A stretch of 10,942 nucleotides of DNA from an uncultured Pseudomonadota bacterium (GTDB lineage Bacteria > Pseudomonadota > Alphaproteobacteria > RF32 > CAG-239). The notes under the pieces are model-generated. The model ran no database searches. It saw nothing but the letters and a program-made list of their open reading frames with translations, and had not been told where the DNA came from. Each line of letters starts with the position of its first letter. Within the stretch, counting starts at the first letter, position 1. This document shows, piece by piece, positions 1 through 7,066 of this stretch. Position numbers and translations under genes: made by a program. The stretch covers positions 1 through 10,942 of the forward strand of contig CADBMG010000118.1 of assembly GCA_902795745.1 (NCBI GenBank). Direction: 5' to 3'.

Positions 1-389
1 ACGGACAAACAATGCGTTTGAAAGGATTGGGCTCTGCCGGTATTAATGGGGGCGAAAACGGCGATGCACTGATTACGATTAATGTTGAGGAACATCCGTA
101 TTTTAAAAATGAAGGGTTGAATGTTTTACTGGAATTGCCGATTTCAGTAGTTGAAGCCATTAAAGGGGCAAAAATTACCGTTCCGACAATTAATGGAAAA
201 GTTGCACTTACCGTGCCGCCGTTTTCTTCAAGCGGTGAGAAATTGCGCTTGAAAGGTTTGGGCATAAAATCAAAGACGGGGCAGGGCGATCAAATTGTCA
301 GTTTGCAGATTATTATGCCGAAAAATAAACCTGTTGAAATGACGGAAGCTGCCGAAAAAATGACAAACTATGCCGTGAGGAGTTTTTAA
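1..389 (+). CDS. DnaJ/CbpA-type co-chaperone, C-terminal part (5' end outside window)
   Basis: This is the 3' end of a J-domain co-chaperone gene. The reading frame is already open at base 3 and reads GQTMRLKGLG before continuing, so the ATG at 12 is an internal Met and not the start. The visible 129 residues form the DnaJ C-terminal substrate-binding region: the end of subdomain I, a segment like ITINVEEHPYFKNEG, and then subdomain II with VPTINGKVALTVPP and a second RLKGLG motif. These proteins deliver unfolded clients to DnaK in the cytoplasm. The J domain lies outside the window, so I cannot tell DnaJ (with zinc fingers) from CbpA/DjlA-like types. The adjacent C-terminal fold and the lack of Cys-rich repeats in the visible part fit either. 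The stop TAA overlaps the next ATG (TAATG), so the downstream gene is probably translationally coupled. Confidence 0.9.
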   Translation, partial: GQTMRLKGLGSAGINGGENGDALITINVEEHPYFKNEGLNVLLELPISVVEAIKGAKITVPTINGKVALTVPPFSSSGEKLRLKGLGIKSKTGQGDQIVSLQIIMPKNKPVEMTEAAEKMTNYAVRSF

Positions 390-952
390 TGCTGCTGGAA
401 ACGCTGAAACAATTTGACTGGATGAACGAACCGCAACGTGTGCGTTTTGATGATGAAGGGATGTTTGTTACTGCCAAATATCGCACAGATTTTTGGTGTT
501 GTGCTCGTTTTAATTTTCGCAAGGATGACGGACATTTCTTTCATTGTTATGCATTGGGCGATTTTTGTTGCGATTTGGATTGGGAGTTTGCTTCTGCCGG
601 TCAATTTGATCAGTGTGGAATTATGCTTCGTTCAGATGTGAATAATTGGTTCAAAGCATCAATTATGTATGATAATGAAGAAAGCCCGATGCTTGCTACC
701 AGTCTGACTAATGATGGATTTTCTGATTTGGCAACGATTCCATTGCCTAAAGGTACTAAACATGTTTGGTACCGCCTAAAACGCCGCAACAGCTGCTATA
801 TTGCCAGTTATTCCCTCGACGGCGAAGAATATGTGCAACTGCGCAAATTCTATTTAGTGCATGATGTTGATGATATAAAGGTAGGAGCATATATTTGTGC
901 GCCGCAACGAGAAGATTTTGAAGCTGTTTTGCGTGGCTTGAATATTCGTTGA
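389..952 (+). CDS. DUF1349 family protein (concanavalin A-like fold)
   Basis: The 187-residue product resembles the DUF1349 family, a beta-sandwich concanavalin A-like fold that also includes the yeast REE1 protein. Recognisable features are the early W and TDFW segment (residues about 26-36), DGHFFHCYALGDF, and the core DQCGIMLRSDVNNWFKASIMYDNE stretch, followed by a WYRLKRR...Y.ASYSLDGEEY strand pair. There is no signal peptide or membrane segment, so it is probably cytoplasmic. Its biochemical role is unknown. The ATG at 389 overlaps the stop of the DnaJ-type gene by one base, so the start is well fixed. The unit converges on holC, with 46 bases between the two stop codons and no obvious terminator hairpin. 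Confidence 0.8.
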   Translation: MLLETLKQFDWMNEPQRVRFDDEGMFVTAKYRTDFWCCARFNFRKDDGHFFHCYALGDFCCDLDWEFASAGQFDQCGIMLRSDVNNWFKASIMYDNEESPMLATSLTNDGFSDLATIPLPKGTKHVWYRLKRRNSCYIASYSLDGEEYVQLRKFYLVHDVDDIKVGAYICAPQREDFEAVLRGLNIR

Positions 953-998
953 TACTATTGAAAACATAAAATAAGGACTCAAAACCAGTGATACTCGT

Positions 999-1454
999 TT
1001 AAGCCTTCCGCTCCCATGTGCCGCGCTCCGATTGTTGCCAATAATTAACTTCCAAACCGGCATCTTTATATTCTTTCCACAATGCTCTTGCTTGCATTAA
1101 TGCGCTCTCAGTATTACCATCAAAAATATTAAAGATGCGCTGAAATTCTCCTGCTTTTGCTGCGCTAACTTGTGCTCCGTCGGTCAAAAACAGAAATGTT
1201 GCGTGATTAGGATTGTCATCGCTGTCACTGAGCCATATCGGTTGTTGCTCGGCAAAGCCGTCTTTTTTAGAGCCGTGAGGTAGAAAGCTTTCATCGTTAT
1301 AAGTCCATAAAAGACTGTTGATTTGTTCAACTTTCTCCGGAGTTCCGATCATTACCAAAATCTTTTCACCGGTTTCGTATGCCTTAGCCAAGAGCTTAGG
1401 CAAAACCTCATCAAGAGTTTGTTTTTGCAAATGATAAAAATCAATGCGGCTCAT
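999..1454 (-). CDS. holC: DNA polymerase III chi subunit
   Basis: This gene encodes the chi subunit, which links the clamp loader to single-strand DNA-binding protein during replication. The 151-residue length is normal for the family. Diagnostic segments are the N-terminal IDFYHLQKQTLDEVLPKLL, the LWTYNDESFLPHG motif (residues about 49-61), QPIWLSD, NPNHATFLFLTDG, and the C-terminal FDGN...A...W...K.AGLEVNYWQQ with a terminal W/K-rich tail. It is the last gene of the hflK-hflC-degP-holC operon. Its ATG overlaps the degP stop (TAATG), and its own Shine-Dalgarno is weak (a GGA about 9 bases upstream), so it probably depends on coupled translation. Finding a replisome gene in a membrane-proteostasis operon is unusual. 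Confidence 0.93.
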   Translation of the reverse strand: MSRIDFYHLQKQTLDEVLPKLLAKAYETGEKILVMIGTPEKVEQINSLLWTYNDESFLPHGSKKDGFAEQQPIWLSDSDDNPNHATFLFLTDGAQVSAAKAGEFQRIFNIFDGNTESALMQARALWKEYKDAGLEVNYWQQSERGTWERKA

Positions 1455-2764
1455 TATTTTTGTTCCAATCTTATTGTTACGGTATCGACACCGGTATCGC
1501 TTTTGAATTGTAATTGCGAATTTCCCCTTTCCGCAGCAATTTTCAGCTTTATTCTTAAATCTTCTGCCCCGAAAATTTTCTTGCCGTCAATGGAAAAAAG
1601 GCGACTCCCTACGGTAATTCCTTTTTCGGCTAAGGTACTGTTTGGTGCTAATTCTACAATCACAAATTCGTTACTAAGTTCATCAAAATATGCTTTTATT
1701 CCGATTTGTGAGAAATCAATCGCGTCATTAATTTTGCTTTTATCCAATCCCAGCTCTTCTAAATTCGATAATTGCGGTTGACCTTCAGGATCAAGCTCTT
1801 TGTTGTCAGATGTTGTATCTTCTTTTGGCATTTCTGCGACCGTAAGTTTTATATTTAATATTTCTCCGTCACGACGAATGACTGCCGGCAAAACAGTTCC
1901 CGGTTTTTGTGTCGCAATATCTGCCGAAAATTGTCGCGGATTTTTCAACGAAATGTTACCGATACGCTCAATTACATCACCGGCTTTTAATCCGGCTGTT
2001 GCTGCCGGCGAATTTTCCTCCAGTACCGCAATTGCCAACTGAGCAACTGTATCATCGTTTTTTAGACGAATAGGTCGTACACTCATTCCTAACCACCCGC
2101 GGATAACCTGACCATCTTTTTTCAAGGCCTCAATTATCCATTGCAGCATATTTGAGGGAGTGGCAAAACCTATGCCGGAATTATCTCCTTGCAAAGAAAA
2201 TATCGCAGTACTCATACCGACAACTTCACCTTTTGTATTAAACAAAGGACCTCCTGAATTCCCTTGATTTATTGCTGCATCAGTTTGCAAAAAACTGTCG
2301 TAAGGACCTTTTTCAATATCGCGCTCTTTGGCAGAAATGATTCCTTTGGATACACTATTACCCAAACCATACGGATTACCTATAGCAAATACCGTATTGC
2401 CGAGGCGAACATTGTCCGAATCTGCAAAACGTACCGGTTCAAGGCCCAGCGGATGCTTTATTTTAATCAGTGCCACATCAGTTTTTTTATCTGCTCCTAC
2501 TAACTGAGCTTCGTAATTATCATCAAAAATAGTACTTACGTTGATACGTTCCGCATCTTCCACCACATGTGCATTAGTGACCGCATACCCGTCGGCACTC
2601 AGTACAAACCCTGCTCCCAAAGCTTGTTCTCCTTGCTTGGTATCTACGGTAATACTTAAAACTGACGGATTAACTTCGGCAATAATATCTTCCAAAGCTC
2701 CATCCTCTGCCCAACATGGCAATACGGGCAGTAAAAAAGTCAAAAGATATAAAAATTTGTTCAT
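1454..2764 (-). CDS. degP: Do-type periplasmic serine protease/chaperone (DegP/HtrA family)
   Basis: The 436-residue protein degrades or refolds misfolded envelope proteins in the periplasm. Residues 1-19 form a signal peptide ending in PCWA before EDG. The trypsin-like domain carries the catalytic triad His66 (TNAHVVED), Asp96 (KTDVALIKI) and Ser170 (QGNSGGPL). Two PDZ domains follow: the first at about residues 222-310 (RGWLGMSV start, SPAATAGLKAGDVI core), the second at about 345-436 (APNSTLAEKGITVGSRLFSIDG core), separated by an acidic linker around 313-340. The length is slightly shorter than E. coli DegP. An AAGG 7 bases before the ATG supports this start. Upstream it overlaps the hflC stop and downstream the holC start, each by one base. 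Linkage to hflKC, a regulator of the membrane protease FtsH, is a common alphaproteobacterial arrangement. DegP and DegQ/DegS-like paralogues cannot be distinguished with certainty; two PDZ domains argue against DegS. Confidence 0.94.
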   Translation of the reverse strand: MNKFLYLLTFLLPVLPCWAEDGALEDIIAEVNPSVLSITVDTKQGEQALGAGFVLSADGYAVTNAHVVEDAERINVSTIFDDNYEAQLVGADKKTDVALIKIKHPLGLEPVRFADSDNVRLGNTVFAIGNPYGLGNSVSKGIISAKERDIEKGPYDSFLQTDAAINQGNSGGPLFNTKGEVVGMSTAIFSLQGDNSGIGFATPSNMLQWIIEALKKDGQVIRGWLGMSVRPIRLKNDDTVAQLAIAVLEENSPAATAGLKAGDVIERIGNISLKNPRQFSADIATQKPGTVLPAVIRRDGEILNIKLTVAEMPKEDTTSDNKELDPEGQPQLSNLEELGLDKSKINDAIDFSQIGIKAYFDELSNEFVIVELAPNSTLAEKGITVGSRLFSIDGKKIFGAEDLRIKLKIAAERGNSQLQFKSDTGVDTVTIRLEQK

Positions 2765-3639
2765 TATTGTGCCTTCATCATTTGATTAAAATATTTAAAA
2801 AACGCAGAATCCGGTGAGAGCACCAAAGATGTTTCTTCGCTTGCCAAAGATTTGCGATATGCATCAAGTGAGCGGTAAAACTCATAAAAATCTACATCTT
2901 GTCCCACTGTTTTGTTCCACAAAGTAACGGCCTCTTGATCACCCTGACCACGAGTTATTTGCGCATTTTTCTCCGCTTCAGCGACAATGATTGTTGCTTC
3001 TTTATCCGCAGTAGCACGAATATTTTGTGCCTGTTGTTGTCCTTTGGCGCGGAATTCTTTGGCATCTCGCTCGCGTTCGGTCTTCATCCGATGATTAATT
3101 GCCTGCATCACCTCAATAGGCAAGTCTGCACGTCGAATGCGCACATCGGCAACGCTTACACCGATAGCCTCGGCATCTTTTTTAACCGTGTTGCTGATAT
3201 CTTGCATGATTTGTGTACGTTGTTCGGAGAGCAATTCAGTCAAAGTAACGCGACCAAGCACTTTACGCAATGAAGAGTTTACTATTTCAGCCAGCTTGGA
3301 GCGAGCTTGTTCCTCAGTGCGAACAGTTTGGTAAAATTTGAGCGGATCAATAATTCGATAACGCGTAAAACTATCTACATCCAAACGCTTTTTATCATTC
3401 AATACCACTTCTTGTGCCGGAGGGTCAAGATTAAGCAGACGAGAATCATAAAACACTACGTTTTGAATGAACGGTACCTTAAATTTTAATCCCGGTTCAG
3501 TTACTAAACGCATCGGTTCACCAAATTGCAAAACGATAGCTTGCTCCGGCTGATAAACCACATAAACCGAGCTGAATAACAGAATCAATGCCACGCCGCA
3601 ACCAACAATTAAACTTTGTAAAAAAGCACTTTTAGACAT
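2764..3639 (-). CDS. hflC: FtsH protease modulator HflC (SPFH/prohibitin family)
   Basis: The 291-residue protein has one N-terminal membrane segment (about residues 9-28) followed by an SPFH/band 7 domain (from YQPEQAIVLQFGE). A long charged helix comes next (about 185-235, RMKTERERDAKEFRAKGQQQAQNIRATADKEA), then a C-terminal part ending FFKYFNQMM. HflC pairs with HflK in a large cage-like assembly around the FtsH protease at the inner membrane and modulates its proteolysis. A strong AGGGAGGG Shine-Dalgarno lies inside the 3' end of hflK, about 8 bases before the ATG. The stop overlaps the degP ATG as TAATG. Length and gene order match typical HflC. Confidence 0.95.
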   Translation of the reverse strand: MSKSAFLQSLIVGCGVALILLFSSVYVVYQPEQAIVLQFGEPMRLVTEPGLKFKVPFIQNVVFYDSRLLNLDPPAQEVVLNDKKRLDVDSFTRYRIIDPLKFYQTVRTEEQARSKLAEIVNSSLRKVLGRVTLTELLSEQRTQIMQDISNTVKKDAEAIGVSVADVRIRRADLPIEVMQAINHRMKTERERDAKEFRAKGQQQAQNIRATADKEATIIVAEAEKNAQITRGQGDQEAVTLWNKTVGQDVDFYEFYRSLDAYRKSLASEETSLVLSPDSAFFKYFNQMMKAQ

Positions 3640-3641
3640 AC

Positions 3642-4670
3642 CTATTTCCCTCCCTGTTGAGCACCCTGCAACGGCAATATTGGCAATAAATTTCCTTGCT
3701 TAGCCGGATCAATAATAACCTTTTGCGCCTTTTGTAAAATTTCTTCCATTGTATCTAAGTACATTTTTTTAACCGTGACATCTTTGCCGTCTTTATAGGC
3801 ATTATATACCGAAGAAAAACGCTTAGCTTCGCCTTCGGCTTTGTTTACGGTAGCAGATTTATAGGCTTCGGCATCTTGGGCAATTTGCGCCGCTTTACCA
3901 CGAGCTTTGGGCAAAACTTCGTTGCGATACGCCTCTGCCTCATTTTTGAAACGTTCCATATCCGCTTTAGCTCGCTGTACTTCATTAAATGCATCAACGA
4001 CTTCTCTCGGAGGGTCGGCTTTTTGCAACTTAACGCGCACAATTTGTACTCCGGCATTGAATTCATCTAAAACGCGCTGTAATTCGTCTTTGGTTTCATC
4101 TTCAACCTTTCCACGGTCACCGGTAATAATCGGTTGCATTTCCGACTGCCCCACAATTTCACGCAAAACGGATTGTGCCGCCACACTAACCGTTTCATCC
4201 GGAGAGCGCATACTGAACAAATAGTTTTTGGCATCTTTAATTTTCCAAACTACCGTCAGATTAATATCGACAATATTTTCATCTCCGGTCAACATATGGC
4301 TCTCCGTGAAAGCACTGTTGCGATAATCGCGATTTTCGGCTGAACCTAAATTAATACTGCGTTCTTGTGTAACGTTAACCTTGATAACTTCTTCAATCGG
4401 CACCGGCAAATGATAGTGCAAACCGGCATCGGTAGTAGCTACATATTTACCAAAACGCAAGACTACCCCTTGTTCGCTGGGTTGCACCTGATAGAAACCG
4501 GATACTATCCACAACAGAAACAACGCCAATAATCCGTATTTGATGTATCCGAACCAATCATCTTTCGGTGCTTGCAGTTTTGTAATTTTTGCAAAGTCGA
4601 TAATCCGGCGTGAAGAAGCTTCTTCCCACATATCTCCGTTATTATCCCATGGATTTATTTTATCTGCCAT
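3642..4670 (-). CDS. hflK: FtsH protease modulator HflK (SPFH/prohibitin family)
   Basis: The 342-residue product begins with a short cytoplasmic tail rich in polar residues (INPWDNNGDMWEE, typical of HflK, although the Gly-rich stretch seen in many homologues is short here). A single membrane span lies at about residues 43-60, followed by an SPFH domain starting QVQPSEQGVVLRFGKY. The helical region includes ADMERFKNEAEAYRNEVLPKARGKAAQIAQDAEAYK, and the tail is short with Gln and Gly near the end. It forms the heteromeric complex with HflC that surrounds FtsH. It is the first gene of the minus-strand operon, two bases ahead of hflC. A good Shine-Dalgarno (AAGAGGAA) lies upstream of the ATG. 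Confidence 0.95.
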   Translation of the reverse strand: MADKINPWDNNGDMWEEASSRRIIDFAKITKLQAPKDDWFGYIKYGLLALFLLWIVSGFYQVQPSEQGVVLRFGKYVATTDAGLHYHLPVPIEEVIKVNVTQERSINLGSAENRDYRNSAFTESHMLTGDENIVDINLTVVWKIKDAKNYLFSMRSPDETVSVAAQSVLREIVGQSEMQPIITGDRGKVEDETKDELQRVLDEFNAGVQIVRVKLQKADPPREVVDAFNEVQRAKADMERFKNEAEAYRNEVLPKARGKAAQIAQDAEAYKSATVNKAEGEAKRFSSVYNAYKDGKDVTVKKMYLDTMEEILQKAQKVIIDPAKQGNLLPILPLQGAQQGGK

Positions 4671-4775
4671 AATTTTTTCCTCTTGCCAAATAACATATAT
4701 TATGCTTTAAGATAATCCAAAGCTAAACGAAATACAACGAACTAGAACATTATATCCACATCAGGTAAAAAGGCA
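4671..4775. promoter_or_regulatory. Divergent hflK / mrp intergenic control region
   Basis: This 105-base AT-rich gap separates two divergent genes and must hold both promoters unless they lie inside coding sequence. On the hflK side a TTGTAT / 17 bases / TATCTT pair can be read on the minus strand, but the -10 is weak. On the mrp side GATAAT at 4711-4716 resembles a -10 element but has no matching -35 at the right distance. I see no convincing operator palindrome. A sigma-32-type promoter would be plausible biologically for hflK, but I do not see a clear one. Confidence 0.4.
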
Positions 4776-5774
4776 ATGACGGAACAGGAATTAAGAATAT
4801 TTGCAGAGCAATATTTTCCACAGCAAAATATCGAAAGTGTTCGCATTATATCCAATCGGGTTATTGTGCAAATAAAGGGGCAAGCTGAAAATAAAATGCA
4901 ATCAGCAGCATTGAAAGACGCACTTGGAGCGATTTTTCCCAAACATAAAATCTCCGTAGTTTTTACGAGTTCTAGTGAAGTTAATTTGGGAGTTCAAGCG
5001 ATAGAAAAATGGCAAATCGGCGGCGTTAAAAAAATTATCGGCGTAGCTTCGGGTAAAGGCGGTGTCGGTAAGTCGACAACTGCGGTTAATTTGGCACTGG
5101 CTCTTGCTAATTGCGGCAAAAGCGTGGCTTTGGTAGATGCCGATGTTTACGGACCATCTATTCCTACAATGCTTGGCTATGAAGGTGCACCTATGACATC
5201 ACCTGACGGTAAAAATTTTGCACCGTTCAGAGAATACGACATTCAGTCAGTATCAATCGGTTCGCTTATTGATGGCAACACTCCTCTGATATGGCGCGGA
5301 GCCAAAGCTTGCGGAGCAATAGAACAGCTTTTAACGCAAACATTATGGGAGAATGTTGATGTATTGGTACTTGATATGCCTCCGGGAACAGGAGATATTT
5401 TGATTACTCTTTCACAAAGGGTCGATTTTGCCGGTGTAATCATAGTTTCAACACCTCAGGATATTGCACTGATTGATGCTGTCAGAGGCATAAATATGTT
5501 CAAAAAAATTGGTGTACCGGTGTTGGGAATTATCGAAAATATGAGCTATTTTATTTGTCCGCACTGCGGTAAACAAAGTGATGTCTTCGGATATAACGGT
5601 GCTCGGCAAACTGCCGAGAAAATGGGGGAAACTTTCTTGGGAGCAATTCCTTTGGATGTTGCTATTCGCTCCGGTAGCGATAGCGGAACACCGATTGTTG
5701 CCGCCTTACCGGACAGTCCGCACACAAGAGCATATGAGGAAATTGCTCGCAAGATTATAATGCAAATAGGCTAA
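4776..5774 (+). CDS. mrp: Mrp/ApbC-family iron-sulfur cluster carrier ATPase
   Basis: The 332-residue P-loop protein (Mrp/NBP35 family) is expected to bind a bridging Fe-S cluster as a dimer and deliver it to apo-enzymes in the cytoplasm. The deviant Walker A motif GKGGVGKST is at residues 93-101, DADVYGPSIP at 121-130, the switch/Walker B-like LDMPPGTGD at 199-207, and the cluster-binding CPHC at 261-264. Residues 1-70 occupy the place of the MIP18/DUF59 domain but lack the usual DPE motif and conserved Cys, so that domain is diverged. In the WRG segment many homologues read RGPM; here it is RGAK. The start is supported by an AAAAAGG element just upstream. The gene converges on the gtrA-like gene, with only 2 bases between stop codons. 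Confidence 0.94.
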   Translation: MTEQELRIFAEQYFPQQNIESVRIISNRVIVQIKGQAENKMQSAALKDALGAIFPKHKISVVFTSSSEVNLGVQAIEKWQIGGVKKIIGVASGKGGVGKSTTAVNLALALANCGKSVALVDADVYGPSIPTMLGYEGAPMTSPDGKNFAPFREYDIQSVSIGSLIDGNTPLIWRGAKACGAIEQLLTQTLWENVDVLVLDMPPGTGDILITLSQRVDFAGVIIVSTPQDIALIDAVRGINMFKKIGVPVLGIIENMSYFICPHCGKQSDVFGYNGARQTAEKMGETFLGAIPLDVAIRSGSDSGTPIVAALPDSPHTRAYEEIARKIIMQIG

Positions 5775-5776
5775 TC

Positions 5777-6241
5777 TTATTTTTTGGCACGAAAAGAAAA
5801 ATATTTGTGCAGTATAAATGTGCAAATAGTTGAAAATATAAGGTACAAACCTTGTGCCGACCAAACTTGCATTTTTAGTCCTACCATTAAAAATGTCAAA
5901 ATCGGTGCATTGATTAAGTAGAAAAATATATACACCGACCATGCCTTGGCAAACTCTTTTTTCCAATTGCCATGACTGCGAAAAACGTAATAACGCATTG
6001 TTGCCACGGAAACGTTTATGGTTATCAAATACTGGATAAACAGAGCTACATTAGCAACAATTTCCAGTGCAAAACCAAGCTGATAAAACTCGTTGATTTT
6101 GCCGAACAACCAGTTAAGTGCATTTAAAATACCGTAAGCAAAAACCGTGTTAAAACCGCCCACCAGTAAAAATCGAAGTTTTTCCGGTAAGTCAAACCAA
6201 ATTTTTTCAGCTCCGAAATACAATTTAAACAGAGTTTGCAT
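5777..6241 (-). CDS. GtrA-like family small membrane protein (putative lipid-linked sugar flippase)
   Basis: The 154-residue protein has four predicted membrane segments (about residues 22-44, 53-75, 96-118 and 127-146). It carries the GtrA-family signature FLLVGGFNTVFAYGILNAL near the N-terminus and a Lys/Arg-rich tail (FSFRAKK). GtrA proteins are thought to flip polyprenyl-phosphate-linked sugars across the inner membrane. It is the last gene of the glycan operon: its ATG directly abuts the stop of the deacetylase gene, and AAGGAA lies 8 bases upstream. Together with the GT2 enzyme it would supply periplasmic polyprenyl-P-sugar to the GT39 transferase. The flippase role is known family context rather than something the sequence proves. 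Confidence 0.86.
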   Translation of the reverse strand: MQTLFKLYFGAEKIWFDLPEKLRFLLVGGFNTVFAYGILNALNWLFGKINEFYQLGFALEIVANVALFIQYLITINVSVATMRYYVFRSHGNWKKEFAKAWSVYIFFYLINAPILTFLMVGLKMQVWSAQGLYLIFSTICTFILHKYFSFRAKK

Positions 6242-7066
6242 TTAGTTTATTCCTTGTGCTACGCTTTTATCAAGAAGCACATTAAGCTCCTGTGTTCTGT
6301 ATGGTGAGAGAACACTCTCATCCCACACGTCTTCGAGATGTTCACGATCAATTTCCGGCGTTGCAGGGTGAATCATCACCTCTACGGCATTATAACCTTG
6401 CGGAATTCTAACATTTTGAAATTGTTCTTTACTCAGCTTGCAAGTGTATAAAATGGTATAAAAATAAACATCGGACTTTCCGGCATTCCACCAAGTAAGC
6501 AAACGTAAAATCAAATATTTAATCAAACCACCGTCGGTCAACCAGCTTTTAGATTTGTTTTGTAAAACGGTGTTGAAAATATTTTCATTCATTTGCCGAA
6601 TGCGTTCAATGCCGTATTTTTTTGCTACCTGACGCACCACTTGATAAACTGCCGGAATAAGATGCACATGTCTATGCCCGTCAATGTGCTTAAGCGGCAG
6701 ACCAGTTGCCTGATATTTTTGCACTTGCGCCATAATTTCCGTTTCGACCTGTGTGCTAAACTGTCGCGGATGGATAAATGAGAGCAACAGCAAATTAACA
6801 AAGCCGTTTTTTAGTTTGCCGTCGGGGCCGACCAATAAAGGAATATCTTGCGGATTCGCCGCCGGAGTTTCATTAGTTAAATTTAAATGCAATCCCATCT
6901 CCAAATTCGGCATTTTTTTTGCCAACTCCACAGCTTCAGACGCATACTTTTGATTAACCATCAAACTGGCACTGTTTAAAATTCCTTCATTATAAGCGCG
7001 GACAATTGCTGCATTAACTCCCAATGTCATACCAAAATCATCGGCATTAAATATCTTTTTTATCAC
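6242..7066 (-). CDS. ChbG/HpnK/YdjC-family sugar N-deacetylase (NaxD-like)
   Basis: This is a YdjC/ChbG-type metal-dependent carbohydrate deacetylase, 274 residues from a GTG start at 7066. I chose GTG because GGAAGGA lies about 8 bases upstream and the family normally begins almost directly with the KKIFNADDFG strand. An in-frame ATG at 7090 would add eight residues (MWNGRKNH) and has no good ribosome site. Visible metal and catalytic positions, numbered from GTG, are Asp9-Asp10 in NADDFG, His60 in GLHLN, and His131/133/135 in DGHRHVH, with a later MIHP motif. The family removes acetyl groups from N-acetylated sugars; characterised members act on chitobiose-type sugars, hopanoid glycans or lipid-linked GalNAc. 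The start overlaps the end of the GT2 gene by 20 bases, and the product is probably cytoplasmic. The neighbours point to a polyprenyl-P-N-acetylhexosamine substrate (inference). Confidence 0.88.
   Translation of the reverse strand: MIKKIFNADDFGMTLGVNAAIVRAYNEGILNSASLMVNQKYASEAVELAKKMPNLEMGLHLNLTNETPAANPQDIPLLVGPDGKLKNGFVNLLLLSFIHPRQFSTQVETEIMAQVQKYQATGLPLKHIDGHRHVHLIPAVYQVVRQVAKKYGIERIRQMNENIFNTVLQNKSKSWLTDGGLIKYLILRLLTWWNAGKSDVYFYTILYTCKLSKEQFQNVRIPQGYNAVEVMIHPATPEIDREHLEDVWDESVLSPYRTQELNVLLDKSVAQGIN

Noticed and set aside
953..998. Possible intrinsic terminator between the convergent DUF1349 and holC genes
   Set aside because: No GC-rich hairpin followed by a T-run could be found on either strand.
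1323..1781. 152-codon open frame on the plus strand opposite holC/degP
   Set aside because: It is antisense to two clearly conserved genes and its translation resembles no family; it is a shadow of their codon pattern.
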